Shown here: piece after piece, positions 17,851-26,836 of the stretch
How positions within the stretch are numbered: the stretch's first letter is position 1
Layout of the letters: each line of letters begins with the position of its first letter
Assembly: GCA_045810625.1 (NCBI GenBank)
Contig: JBJMVQ010000030.1
Span: forward strand, 62,001-126,000
Source of the DNA: JACQFZ01 sp045810625
GTDB lineage: Bacteria; Pseudomonadota; Gammaproteobacteria; Acidiferrobacterales; Sulfurifustaceae
Direction: 5' to 3'
DNA: 64,000 nt
Translations under genes and position numbers: made by a program
The notes under the pieces: generated by a model
The model's input: only the letters and a program-made list of their open reading frames with translations
Told to the model about the DNA's origin: nothing
Database searches by the model: none

Positions 17851-19080
17851 CTAACCGCCGGCCCGCTCTCCAAGCTTTCGTTCCATTAGCACTTCCATTA
17901 CCGCCAGCGCCGCGCGCACATCGGCGCCCTGCTTCAACGCGGCGTGCATTCGCGCGAGCTCCGCCTGCACCGACTCCGCCTGCTCGGGGTGATCGAGGTA
18001 TTGCTCGACCGCGGCGCCGAGCGCTTCCGGCGTCGCATCGTCTTGCATAATTTCCGGCACGAGCTGACGACCGGCAAGCAAGTTCGGCAAGGAATACATT
18101 TTTACGTGCGCGAACGTCTTCACCAGCAATTCCGAAAGTCGCGACACCTTGTATGTCACCACCATCGGCTTCTTGAGGAGCGCCGCCTCGAGCGTGGCGG
18201 TGCCGGACGCGAGCAGCACGACATCGGCTGCGGCAAGCGCGTCGCGGGACCGGCGCGACAGCCGCACGATCGGTAGTTGCCCGGCGCGAGCGACCTTCAG
18301 CGCCTGCTCAAAAAGGGCCTGCGTAAAGTCGCTTGCGAACGGCGCGACGAAATGAAGGTCGGGATGGCGAGCATGCAGCCATTGTGCGGTGCGAACGAAC
18401 AGCATCGCATGCCGGCGCAGCTCGCCGGCCCGGCTTCCGGGAAGCAGCGCGACGAGCCGGCCGTCGACAGGCACGCCGATCCGCGCGCGGATCGCGCGCG
18501 GATCGTAGCGATCGGGAATTTCGTCGGCGAGCGGATGCCCGACGAAAGTGACCGGCACGCGGTGCTCGCGGTAGTAGTCCGCCTCGAACGGAAACAGCGT
18601 GAGCATCCGATCGACCGCGCGCGCGATGCTCCGAATACGATAGCGGCGCCAGGCCCACACCGTCGGGCTGACGTAGTGAATCGTCGGAATCCGGCTGGCA
18701 CGGAGCCGCTCTTCGACGGCGAGATTGAAGTCGGGCGCATCGACGCCGATATAGAGATCCGGCCGATGCGCCGCAAAATACGCCGCGACTTTACGCCGGA
18801 TCAGCCACACGCTGGGAATTTTGGCGATGCCTTCGAGCCCGATGACGGAGAGACGCTCCATCTCGTAGAGACTTCGGCAGCCCTCCGCCTGCATGTGCGG
18901 CCCGCCGATACCCTCGAATCGGACGTTCGGCAACCGCCGCTTCAGCTCTCGCATCAAACCGGCGCCGAGAAGATCGCCCGATACTTCGCCGGCGACGATA
19001 CCGATCCTGGGGGATTCGTTGCCGCCGTTTGTCGCGAAGGGCCGGTTTGGGGCGGCGTTTGGCGTGATGCTGCTTTTCAT
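17851..19080 (-). CDS. lpxB: Lipid-A-disaccharide synthase
   Basis: A 409-residue GT-B glycosyltransferase (E. coli 382). It carries IGIVAGEVSGDLLGAGLMREL near residue 26, GIGGPHMQAEG, HYVSPTVWAWR (about 136) and the C-terminal nucleotide site LASGTATLEAALLKKPMVV. It condenses UDP-diacylglucosamine with lipid X in lipid A synthesis at the inner membrane. The N terminus has about 23 extra, poorly conserved residues before the first beta strand. It follows lpxA by 62 bp; the rnhB-dnaE genes that follow in E. coli are absent. Confidence 0.96.
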   Translation of the reverse strand: MKSSITPNAAPNRPFATNGGNESPRIGIVAGEVSGDLLGAGLMRELKRRLPNVRFEGIGGPHMQAEGCRSLYEMERLSVIGLEGIAKIPSVWLIRRKVAAYFAAHRPDLYIGVDAPDFNLAVEERLRASRIPTIHYVSPTVWAWRRYRIRSIARAVDRMLTLFPFEADYYREHRVPVTFVGHPLADEIPDRYDPRAIRARIGVPVDGRLVALLPGSRAGELRRHAMLFVRTAQWLHARHPDLHFVAPFASDFTQALFEQALKVARAGQLPIVRLSRRSRDALAAADVVLLASGTATLEAALLKKPMVVTYKVSRLSELLVKTFAHVKMYSLPNLLAGRQLVPEIMQDDATPEALGAAVEQYLDHPEQAESVQAELARMHAALKQGADVRAALAVMEVLMERKLGERAGG

Positions 19081-19142
19081 TGACAGCGGTACCCTTCGCG
19101 TCGACTCGACTCCTACCGAATCGGGCCTTCCGGGCGACAGCG

Positions 19143-19913
19143 TTATCGGACGATACTGCGCTGCGACGCCTTGATGAACTCGACCATACGACGAACTTCC
19201 GGTTCCGCTTCTGCGGCGCGTTCGAGCTCGCCGATCGCCTGCTCCAACCGCAAGCCCGAGTGGTACAACGTCTTGTACGCGCGCTTGAGCGCGACGATCG
19301 TCTCTTCGCCGAAACCGCGGCGCCGCAAACCGCGCACGTTGATTCCGTGCGGCGTCCCGCCCTCACCCGCGACCGTTACAAACGGCGGCACGTCCTTGAA
19401 CAATGTCGTGTTCACGCCGGTCATGCAGTGAGCGCCGACCCGACAACGTTGGTGCACGAGCGTAAAGCCGCCGAGATACGCGTAGTCGCCGATGTGCACG
19501 TGGCCCGCGAGGCTCGAAGCGTTCGCGAAAATCGTATGACTGCCGACCTGGCAATCGTGCGCGACGTGACAATAAGCGAGAATGAAGTTGTCGCTGCCGA
19601 TCCGGGTTACGCCGCCGCCGGCGACGGTACCGCGGTTGGCCGTGCAATACTCGCGCAGAATATTGCGGTCGCCGATGTCGAGGCGCGTCGGCTCATCCTT
19701 ATAAGTCACGTCCTGCGGCGGTTCGCCGAGCGAGCAAAACTGAAAGATACGGTTCCCGCGCCCGAGGCGCGTCGGACCGCGGATAACGACGTGCGGTCCG
19801 ATCGACGTGCCGTCGCCGATCTCGACATCGGGACCGATGATCGAGTAAGCACCGATTTCAACGTCGCGACCAATTCGCGCTCCGGAATCGACGATCGCCG
19901 TGGGATGAATCAC
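19143..19913 (-). CDS. lpxA: UDP-N-acetylglucosamine acyltransferase
   Basis: A 256-residue left-handed beta-helix protein of hexapeptide repeats (IVDSGARIGRDVEIG...) with the catalytic His region ILAYCHVAHDCQVG (about 117-130) and a helical C-terminal tail. It transfers the first acyl chain in lipid A synthesis. The start is GTG at 19913, sharing GTGA with the fabZ stop, which indicates coupled translation from fabZ. Confidence 0.97.
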   Translation of the reverse strand: MIHPTAIVDSGARIGRDVEIGAYSIIGPDVEIGDGTSIGPHVVIRGPTRLGRGNRIFQFCSLGEPPQDVTYKDEPTRLDIGDRNILREYCTANRGTVAGGGVTRIGSDNFILAYCHVAHDCQVGSHTIFANASSLAGHVHIGDYAYLGGFTLVHQRCRVGAHCMTGVNTTLFKDVPPFVTVAGEGGTPHGINVRGLRRRGFGEETIVALKRAYKTLYHSGLRLEQAIGELERAAEAEPEVRRMVEFIKASQRSIVR

Positions 19914-20365
19914 GGCGGTGCTCCGATGCCTTTATACGTACACATCAGCTCCGCGCTGCAACAAAGTTCGCCGTCGACGGACGCCGTGGCGTCGAACAAC
20001 CAAATGCCTTTCATCTTGCGCTTGATCGCGACTTCCATGCGCATTTGATCGCCCGGCCCCACGGAACGCTTGAAGCGCGCGTTGTCGATGCCGAGAAAGT
20101 AGTAAACGGAATTCTCGTCCGGAACCACCTGCAGCGTGAGCATCGACAGGATGGCGCAGGCTTGCGCCATCGCTTCGAGTATCAGCACACCGGGCATTAC
20201 CGGATGATTCGGAAAATGACCCGGGAAGAACGGCTCGTTGATCGTGACGTTCTTGATCGCCGTCAGACGTTTATCCAACTCGTAGTCGAGCACGCGATCG
20301 ATCAGCAAGAATGGATAGCGATGCGGCAGATACTTGCGCACATCGCGGATGTCGAGGGGATTCAA
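19910..20365 (-). CDS. fabZ: 3-hydroxyacyl-[ACP] dehydratase FabZ
   Basis: A 151-residue hot-dog-fold dehydratase. The active-site helix is FFPGHFPNHPVMPGVLILEA with catalytic His50 and Glu64. It dehydrates beta-hydroxyacyl-ACP and competes with LpxA and LpxD for the same acyl-ACP pool, which fits its place between them. The start is TTG at 20365: it shares TTGA with the lpxD stop, and the family N terminus MNPLDIRDVRKYLPHRYPFL begins exactly there. Confidence 0.96.
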   Translation of the reverse strand: MNPLDIRDVRKYLPHRYPFLLIDRVLDYELDKRLTAIKNVTINEPFFPGHFPNHPVMPGVLILEAMAQACAILSMLTLQVVPDENSVYYFLGIDNARFKRSVGPGDQMRMEVAIKRKMKGIWLFDATASVDGELCCSAELMCTYKGIGAPP

Positions 20366-21393
20366 GGCTTTCTCCCTTTCAGATCTTCGATTTCTTTTTC
20401 GAGCTGCTTCAGTCGCTGCGCCATTTCCTCGAGATGACGGAACCGCGCCACGCGCCGTCGCCAGTCCTCGGCACGCTCAACCGGTATGCCGGATGCATAG
20501 CTCCCCGGCCGATCGATCGCGTTCGTAACCATGGCTTTGCCGAGCAACGTCACGTCATCGGTGATGCTAACATGATCGGCCACGCCTACCTGACCGGCGA
20601 ACACGCAACGACGGCCGATCGTCGTGCTACCCGCAATGCCGACGCACGCCGCCATGATGGTGTGCTCGCCGACGCGCACGTTGTGCCCGATTTGAATCAA
20701 ATTGTCGAGCTTCACGCCGTCGGCGATCTCGGTATCACTGAACGTTCCGCAATCGATGGTCGTATTCGCGCCGATCTCGACGTCGTTACCGATGACCACG
20801 CGGCCGAGCTGCGGGATCTTCACCCAACGCTCGCCGTCCTTTGCGAACCCGAAACCGTCGGCGCCGATGACAGCGCCGGGATGAAGCAACGAATTCGTTC
20901 CAATCACGCAACGCGGCCCGATCCAGACGTGGCCCACGAGCCGCGTGTGAGCGCCGATCGACGCGTCGCGCCCGACGTAGCAACCAGGGCCGATCTGCGC
21001 TTCTTCGCCGATGACCGCGTCCGCCTCGACGACCGCGTTCGCGCCGATGCTCACGGTCGCCGCGACGCGCGCCGCCGGATCGACCACCGCGCTCGGATGA
21101 ATCCCCGGCTTCGCGGCCGGTGGCGGGTGCAAGAACGCGGCGACTCGCGCGAAACAAAGCTGCGGCTGCTCGACGATCAACGCGTTACCGGCATACGCCT
21201 CGGCGTCGTCCGCCCGGAGGATCACCGCGGCGGCGCGCGTCGTCGCCAGTTGCGGGCGATGACGGCGATCGTGCAGAAAGGAAATTTGACCGGGTCCGGC
21301 GCGGGCGAGCGGCGCGACCGCGACGATATCGACGTCACCCGCGCCGCGCACCCGGCCGCCGAAGCGGCGGGCGAGCTCTGCAAGAGTCGGCAT
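20362..21393 (-). CDS. lpxD: UDP-3-O-(3-hydroxyacyl)glucosamine N-acyltransferase
   Basis: A 343-residue protein with an N-terminal uridine-binding domain (about 1-95), a hexapeptide-repeat beta-helix (about 97-310) that includes GADGFGFAKDGERWVKIPQ and the IQIGHNVRVGEH catalytic-His segment, and a C-terminal coiled helix (EEMAQRLKQLEKEIEDLKG). It adds the second acyl chain to the lipid A precursor. It starts 6 bp after skp and ends in a TTGA overlap with fabZ. Confidence 0.97.
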   Translation of the reverse strand: MPTLAELARRFGGRVRGAGDVDIVAVAPLARAGPGQISFLHDRRHRPQLATTRAAAVILRADDAEAYAGNALIVEQPQLCFARVAAFLHPPPAAKPGIHPSAVVDPAARVAATVSIGANAVVEADAVIGEEAQIGPGCYVGRDASIGAHTRLVGHVWIGPRCVIGTNSLLHPGAVIGADGFGFAKDGERWVKIPQLGRVVIGNDVEIGANTTIDCGTFSDTEIADGVKLDNLIQIGHNVRVGEHTIMAACVGIAGSTTIGRRCVFAGQVGVADHVSITDDVTLLGKAMVTNAIDRPGSYASGIPVERAEDWRRRVARFRHLEEMAQRLKQLEKEIEDLKGRKP

Positions 21394-21399
21394 CGTCGG

Positions 21400-21915
21400 T
21401 TACTTCCCGAGCTTCTTCAAAACTTTGTCCGTCAAATCGACGCGCTTGCTCGCGTAAATCGTCCCCTCGTGCAGCACCAGATCGTAGTTTTCCTGTTTGG
21501 CGATTTCGATGATCGCCTTCTGCACGATTTTCTGCAGCGACGCGAGCTCCTCGTTGCGCCGCAGATTATAGTCCTCGCGGAACTCCTGCGTCGCCCGGCG
21601 CAGGTCGCGCTTCAGGACGACGAGCTCGTACTCTCGCGCGCGCCGGTCCGATTCCTTCATCAGGGAGCCGTTCTTCTCGAGCTCGTCCTCGAGCTGTTTC
21701 ACCTTCGCCTGCATCGCCACGAGCTTCTTGTCGCGCGGGCCGAATTCGGCTTCGAGTTTCTTCAGCGCCGCCGCCCCCTGCGGCGCCTCCTCGATCACCT
21801 TCACGGCGTTCACATAGCCGACCTTCAGCTCCTGTGCGGATGCCCCGGTCCAAATCAGTGCAATCGCGCAATACAACGCACCGAGCATGAACGACAGAAC
21901 AGTCTTGCGTTTCAA
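21400..21915 (-). CDS. skp: Periplasmic chaperone Skp (OmpH family)
   Basis: A 171-residue secreted chaperone: signal peptide (KRK n-region, hydrophobic LSFMLGALYCAIALIW, cleavage after GASA), then a beta core and long charged coiled-coil tentacles (about 60-135). It carries unfolded outer-membrane proteins to BamA, encoded just upstream. I chose TTG at 21915 because GAGGG lies eight nucleotides before it and it supplies the basic n-region; the first internal ATG (21888) would remove the basic residues. It lies 13 bp after bamA. Confidence 0.9.
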   Translation of the reverse strand: MKRKTVLSFMLGALYCAIALIWTGASAQELKVGYVNAVKVIEEAPQGAAALKKLEAEFGPRDKKLVAMQAKVKQLEDELEKNGSLMKESDRRAREYELVVLKRDLRRATQEFREDYNLRRNEELASLQKIVQKAIIEIAKQENYDLVLHEGTIYASKRVDLTDKVLKKLGK

Positions 21916-21928
21916 GAGCGGCCCTCGG

Positions 21929-24211
21929 TCATCGGAAGGGAACGCCCAGCGTGAACTGAAAGCCTTCAATCTGGTCGCCCGATTGTTTGTTCAAGGGGAC
22001 GGCATAGCTGAAACTGAGTGGCCCCACCGGTGAAAACCAATTAAACGCCAAACCCGCGGAATAACGCAACTCCCCGAGGTCGAGCCGCTCGCTGGGTCCG
22101 TAGACCATGCCGCCGTCGACGAAGGTGCTAAGTCGCATCGACTTCTCGTCGCGCGTCACACCGGGTACCGGGAAGAATAACTCAACGTTGGTAAGCACGC
22201 GCCGATTGCCGCCGACCGTCTGGTCTACCACCGCGTCGCGCGGGCCGAGCGAGCTCGCGCGATAACCGCGCACCGTCGATACGCCGCCTGCGTAGAAGTT
22301 CTTGAAGAAGGGCAGCGTCGAGGTGTCGCCGTAGCCGTTGCCAAACCCGTATTCCAGGCGGGCCCGCAAGCTGCTCGTATCGGTCACCGGCCAATAACGA
22401 CCGATCAAGTAACTCACTTTGTAGTACTCGATGTCGCTGCCGGGCACGGACGCTTCGCCGCTTAGCCGCTGCAAAGTGCCGCGACTCGGGAAGATGATGC
22501 TGTCGAGGCTGTCGCTCGACCAGCCGAGCGTGAGCTTGACCGCCTTGACCGGCGAGCCTTCGGTCGCCACAAAGTCCTTTGCGATCTGCGCGCTGGTATC
22601 GCGCGTCTCGATAGCGATGCTTTCGTAATCGGCGCCCACGTTCAGCCGGTTATATTCGGTGAGCGGGATGCCCCAAAAAATACCCGCGCCGATGGTCTTC
22701 GTGTTGTATGCCGCCGTGCTCAGCTGGCTCGTATCGACCTCGGATGAAAACAGCGTGAAACCTCGGCTCACGCCCTCGGGCGTGTAGTACGGATTCACAT
22801 AGCGAATGCTGTAATTACGCGTCGCTTGCGAATTGTCCAAGCGAAGCGAAAGCTCTTTCCCCGTCCCGAAGAGATTGCTTTCCGTGACCGACGTATTGAT
22901 GCTGATGCCGGTATCGGAATAACCGAGACCGAGCTGCAGACTGCCGGTGGGCCGCTCCTTGACGGTCACGTTCACGTCGACCTGATCGGTCGTACCTGCG
23001 ACCGCCGGCGTTTCGACGTTGACGTCCTCGAAAAAGCCGAGTCGCTGCAGGCGTTCGCGCGAACGCCTGATCTTCTCCGCCGAATACCAGGTGCCTTCGA
23101 GCTGCCGCAGCTCGCGACGCAAGACTTCGTCATGCGTGGCGACGTTGCCGGCGAAATTTACCCGGCGCACATACACGCGCCGTCCCGGATCGACGAAGAA
23201 GGTGAAGCTGACCGTTTGCTTCTCTTTGTTGATGTCAGGAACGGCATTGACGTTCGCAAAGGCATAACCATCGTTGGCGAGGCGATCGGAAATACGCTTG
23301 CCCGATTCGGTCACTTCGCGGCGCGAAAACTCCACGCCCGGTCTCAGGCTAATCAGCGCGCGCAGCTCGCTCTCCGGAACCTGAAATTTCCCCGCGAGCT
23401 TCACGTCCGACACCGTGTAGCGCTTGCCCTCGGTGATATTTACGGTGACGTAAATATCCTCTTTGTCCGGCGTGATCGATACTTGCGTCGAATCGATGTT
23501 GAATTCGAGAAAGCCGCGGTCCTGATAGAAGTTCTTCAGACGTTCGAGGTCACCGGCCAGTTTTTGCTTCGAATACTGATCGCGGCTCGAGAACACGGCC
23601 CACCATGGGGCGGGGCCGAGCGTAAACAGGTCGATTAACTCCTTGCTCGAGAAGGTCTTGTTACCGACGATGATGATCTCGCGAATTCGCGCCGGCGGGC
23701 CTTCCGTGACGGCGACGTCGATGTCCACGCGATTGCGTTCAAGCGGCGTCACGGTCGGCTGGATCGACACCGCATAAAACCCGCGGCTGAAGTATTGCGC
23801 GCGCAGATCCTGCTCCAACCGATCCAGCAGCGACCGATTGAAGATGCGCCCCGGCGCAAGACCGATCTCCTTCAGCCCCTTCTTCAGGTCATCCTCGGAG
23901 AATTCGTGCGTACCCGTGATCCGCACACCGGCAATCGAGGGACGCTCCACCACCGACACGACGAGCACGTTGCCTTTGCGTTCAAGGCGTACGTCCTTGA
24001 AGAAACCGGTCTTATACAGCGCGCGAATCGCTTCCTGCGCGCTCTTCTCCGTGACCGAATCACCCACCTTGATCGGTAGGTAATTGAAAACGGTACCGGC
24101 CGAAATGCGCTGCAAGCCTTCGACGCTGATGTCCTTGACGGCGAACGGCTCGAGGGCGGCCGCCAGCCCAGGCACGGCGGCGACGAAGAGCGCCGCAACG
24201 AATCTATTCAT
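21929..24211 (-). CDS. bamA: Outer membrane protein assembly factor BamA
   Basis: A 760-residue Omp85 protein. A signal peptide ends near ALA-ALEPF (about residue 20), followed by five POTRA domains (about 23-420; the first opens FAVKDISVEGLQRISAGTVF) and a 16-strand barrel with the VRGY motif (VRGYRASSLGPRDAVV, about 645). It inserts beta-barrel proteins into the outer membrane. The last residues are QFTLGVPFR, so the chain ends in Arg rather than the usual Phe or Trp of the beta-signal. It stands between rseP and skp, as expected. Confidence 0.97.
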   Translation of the reverse strand: MNRFVAALFVAAVPGLAAALEPFAVKDISVEGLQRISAGTVFNYLPIKVGDSVTEKSAQEAIRALYKTGFFKDVRLERKGNVLVVSVVERPSIAGVRITGTHEFSEDDLKKGLKEIGLAPGRIFNRSLLDRLEQDLRAQYFSRGFYAVSIQPTVTPLERNRVDIDVAVTEGPPARIREIIIVGNKTFSSKELIDLFTLGPAPWWAVFSSRDQYSKQKLAGDLERLKNFYQDRGFLEFNIDSTQVSITPDKEDIYVTVNITEGKRYTVSDVKLAGKFQVPESELRALISLRPGVEFSRREVTESGKRISDRLANDGYAFANVNAVPDINKEKQTVSFTFFVDPGRRVYVRRVNFAGNVATHDEVLRRELRQLEGTWYSAEKIRRSRERLQRLGFFEDVNVETPAVAGTTDQVDVNVTVKERPTGSLQLGLGYSDTGISINTSVTESNLFGTGKELSLRLDNSQATRNYSIRYVNPYYTPEGVSRGFTLFSSEVDTSQLSTAAYNTKTIGAGIFWGIPLTEYNRLNVGADYESIAIETRDTSAQIAKDFVATEGSPVKAVKLTLGWSSDSLDSIIFPSRGTLQRLSGEASVPGSDIEYYKVSYLIGRYWPVTDTSSLRARLEYGFGNGYGDTSTLPFFKNFYAGGVSTVRGYRASSLGPRDAVVDQTVGGNRRVLTNVELFFPVPGVTRDEKSMRLSTFVDGGMVYGPSERLDLGELRYSAGLAFNWFSPVGPLSFSYAVPLNKQSGDQIEGFQFTLGVPFR

Positions 24212-24239
24212 TATAGTTATGTCGAGCGCTTGGATTTTT

Positions 24240-25601
24240 TTAATTGAAGAGTCGGCTGAGGTCGTTGTAGAACGCGAGTAACATCAGACCGGCCAGAAGC
24301 GCGATGCCCACTTGCTGACCAAAGAGCATCACGCGCTCGGACAATGGACTCCCTTTGACCGCTTCGATTACGTAATACAAGAGATGCCCGCCGTCCAAAA
24401 CCGGGATCGGCAGGAGATTGAGCACGCCAAGGCTGATGCTGATCACCGCGAGGAACATGAGAAACTGCACCGCACCGGTTTTGGCGGAATAGCCCGCGTA
24501 CTGCGCGATCGTGATCGGCCCGCTGATGTTCTTGCTCGATACCTCGAGCGTAACCATACGATACAACATGCGAAACGTGAGCGCCGTCATCGCCCAGGTG
24601 TTGTGCAACGATTCGCCCAGCGCGTCGAGCGCGCCGAAGCGCACGCGTACGCGAAGCTCGGGCGGAATGTCGGCGATTTTCGGGCGGATGTTCACGCGGC
24701 CGATGTTGCGGTCGCCCTGTGCCACCGAGTCGGGTGTCACCTCGAACGTCAGCCGTTGGCCGCCGCGCTCCACCTCGATCGGCACCGTCTGGCCGCCGCG
24801 CGGTCCGATGAGCGCGGCGATGTCTTCCCACGCGCTAACCGGCTGGCCGGCGATGCGCACGATCCGGTCGCCGACTTCAATGCCGGCGCGTTTCGCCGGC
24901 CCGTCTTCGAGCCCGCCCACTACCGGAAGTATTTGCGGCAGGTAACCGTACAGCCCGACGCCGCGCTCGAGCAGTGCGGAATCGATTTCGGACGCCTGGA
25001 TTCCGCTGAGATCGAGCCGGCGGGTACGCGGCTCCCCTTGAGCGTCCTTCACGTCGACGTTCACGACGGCATGATCGAGCGCGCGCTGAAATAGATACAA
25101 GCGCCGCTGTCCCCAACTCTGCACCGGATGTCCGTCGATCCCGACGACCTCATCGCCGGCACGAAAGCCACCCTGCTCGGCAACCGAGCCCTCGGCGACC
25201 TTGCCGACGATCGGGCGTATACCGTCGATGCCGACCAGATAAACCGCCCAGTAGGCGAGGATCGCGAACAGGAAATTGAACATGGGGCCGGCGACCACGA
25301 TGGGTATCCGCTTCCACACCGGCTGGCGATTGAACGCGCGATGCGCCTCGCCTTTCGGCACCGCCCCTTCGGTTTCGTCGAGCATCTTCACGTAGCCGCC
25401 GAGCGGGAGCGCAGCGACGACAAATTCGGTCCCGTCGCGCCCCGCTTTGCGCCGCCAGAGCGGCTTGCCAAAACCGATCGAAAAGCGGAGCACTTTGACG
25501 CCCATGCGCCGCGCCACCCAGTAGTGGCCGAACTCGTGCACCACGATCAATACGCCGAGCGCGACGATGAAGGCGGCAAGATAAAAGAGGATATCGATCA
25601 T
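24240..25601 (-). CDS. rseP: RIP metalloprotease RseP
   Basis: A 453-residue inner-membrane site-2 protease. Zinc site HEFGH at residues 22-26 in the first transmembrane helix, LDGGHLLYY in the third membrane segment, and two PDZ domains (about 115-200 and 205-290). RseP cleaves anti-sigma factor RseA in the envelope stress response, which fits its place next to bamA. The ATG at 25601 overlaps the dxr stop as ATGA. Confidence 0.97.
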   Translation of the reverse strand: MIDILFYLAAFIVALGVLIVVHEFGHYWVARRMGVKVLRFSIGFGKPLWRRKAGRDGTEFVVAALPLGGYVKMLDETEGAVPKGEAHRAFNRQPVWKRIPIVVAGPMFNFLFAILAYWAVYLVGIDGIRPIVGKVAEGSVAEQGGFRAGDEVVGIDGHPVQSWGQRRLYLFQRALDHAVVNVDVKDAQGEPRTRRLDLSGIQASEIDSALLERGVGLYGYLPQILPVVGGLEDGPAKRAGIEVGDRIVRIAGQPVSAWEDIAALIGPRGGQTVPIEVERGGQRLTFEVTPDSVAQGDRNIGRVNIRPKIADIPPELRVRVRFGALDALGESLHNTWAMTALTFRMLYRMVTLEVSSKNISGPITIAQYAGYSAKTGAVQFLMFLAVISISLGVLNLLPIPVLDGGHLLYYVIEAVKGSPLSERVMLFGQQVGIALLAGLMLLAFYNDLSRLFN

Positions 25602-26836
25602 AAAGCCCCTTGACTCTTTCGAGCGGTCACGGCGGCAATGAGTTCCGCGCTAACTTGCCGCGCTCGAGCATCATCCGCAAGGACCTGCTCCAGCGGTTGG
25701 TCGGCCCCCGGCGGCACTTCATCGAGCGTACCACTAATAATGTGCGCGATATCGCTGAAGGCGATTCGTCTCTCCAGGAACGCCGCAACCGCGATTTCGT
25801 TCGCCGCATTCAGAATCGCCGGTGCGGTGCCTCCCGCGACGGCGGCTTGATACGCGAGCCGCAAACACGGAAAACGCTCGGTATCGGGGGGTGCGAAATC
25901 GAGGCGCGCCATCTCGAGCAGATCGATCGGCCGGGCGCCCGAGTCTATCCGCTCCGGCCAGGCGAGCGCGTGCGCGATGGGAATCCGCATGTCTGGATTG
26001 GCGAGCTGCGCCAGCACCGAGCCGTCGGTGTACTCGACCATCGAGTGGATCATGCTCTGCGGGTGGATCACCACCTCGATCCGGTCCGACGTCAAGCCGA
26101 AAAGGCGGCAGGCCTCGATCAGCTCGAGCCCCTTGTTCATGAGCGTCGCGGAATCGACGGAAATCTTCCGACCCATTGCCCAACGCGGATGCGCGCACGC
26201 CTGCTCCGGCGTAACGTGCCGCAACCGCTCCGCCGGCGTCGTTCGAAACGGACCGCCCGAGCAGGTCAGGAGCAAGCGCCGCACGCCGCGCGGCGCTTCG
26301 CCCGCCGTGAAGTCGGACGGCAGACATTGAAATATAGCGTTGTGCTCGCTGTCGATCGGTATGAGCACCGCTCCGCTGTCGCGCGCCGCCTCGATGAGCA
26401 ACCGTCCGGCCATGACCAGCGGCTCCTTGTTCGCGAGCAGTACCCGCTTGCCCGCACGGACCGCCGCGAGCGTCGGACGTAGCCCCGCGGCGCCGACCAT
26501 CGCCGTGACGACGACCTGGGCCTCGGAATGCGCCGCGGCCGCTTCGAATGCTTCGGCACCGGCGCGCACTTCCGTATCGATTCCGGCCGCGTTCAGGCGC
26601 ACCGCGAGCGCTTTCGCCGCCGCCGGATCAAGCATCACCGCGAGACGCGGCCGGAAACGCACGCACTGCTCGAATAGCGCCTCCACCTGCTTTTGGGCGG
26701 TGAGCGCAACGACGCGAAAGCGGTCGGGGTGACGCGCAAGCACATCGAGCGTTGTGACACCGACCGAACCCGTTGATCCCAGAATCACGACGCCCGCACC
26801 GGGCGCCAACATCGCCGTCGGCGCCGAACGAATCAC
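25598..26836 (-). CDS. dxr: 1-deoxy-D-xylulose 5-phosphate reductoisomerase
   Basis: A 412-residue NADPH enzyme of the MEP isoprenoid pathway. GSTGSVGVTTLDVL (about 21) is the NADPH motif; NKEPLV, IPIDSEHNAIFQCL (metal-binding Asp/Glu), CSGGPFR and the metal ligands in SATLMNKGLELIEA follow. The frame is open to a TTG at 26863, but I chose GTG at 26836 because it shares GTGA with the cdsA stop, the same overlap used elsewhere in this operon. The product pathway leads to the undecaprenyl precursor used by UppS two genes upstream. Confidence 0.95.
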   Translation of the reverse strand: MIRSAPTAMLAPGAGVVILGSTGSVGVTTLDVLARHPDRFRVVALTAQKQVEALFEQCVRFRPRLAVMLDPAAAKALAVRLNAAGIDTEVRAGAEAFEAAAAHSEAQVVVTAMVGAAGLRPTLAAVRAGKRVLLANKEPLVMAGRLLIEAARDSGAVLIPIDSEHNAIFQCLPSDFTAGEAPRGVRRLLLTCSGGPFRTTPAERLRHVTPEQACAHPRWAMGRKISVDSATLMNKGLELIEACRLFGLTSDRIEVVIHPQSMIHSMVEYTDGSVLAQLANPDMRIPIAHALAWPERIDSGARPIDLLEMARLDFAPPDTERFPCLRLAYQAAVAGGTAPAILNAANEIAVAAFLERRIAFSDIAHIISGTLDEVPPGADQPLEQVLADDARARQVSAELIAAVTARKSQGAL

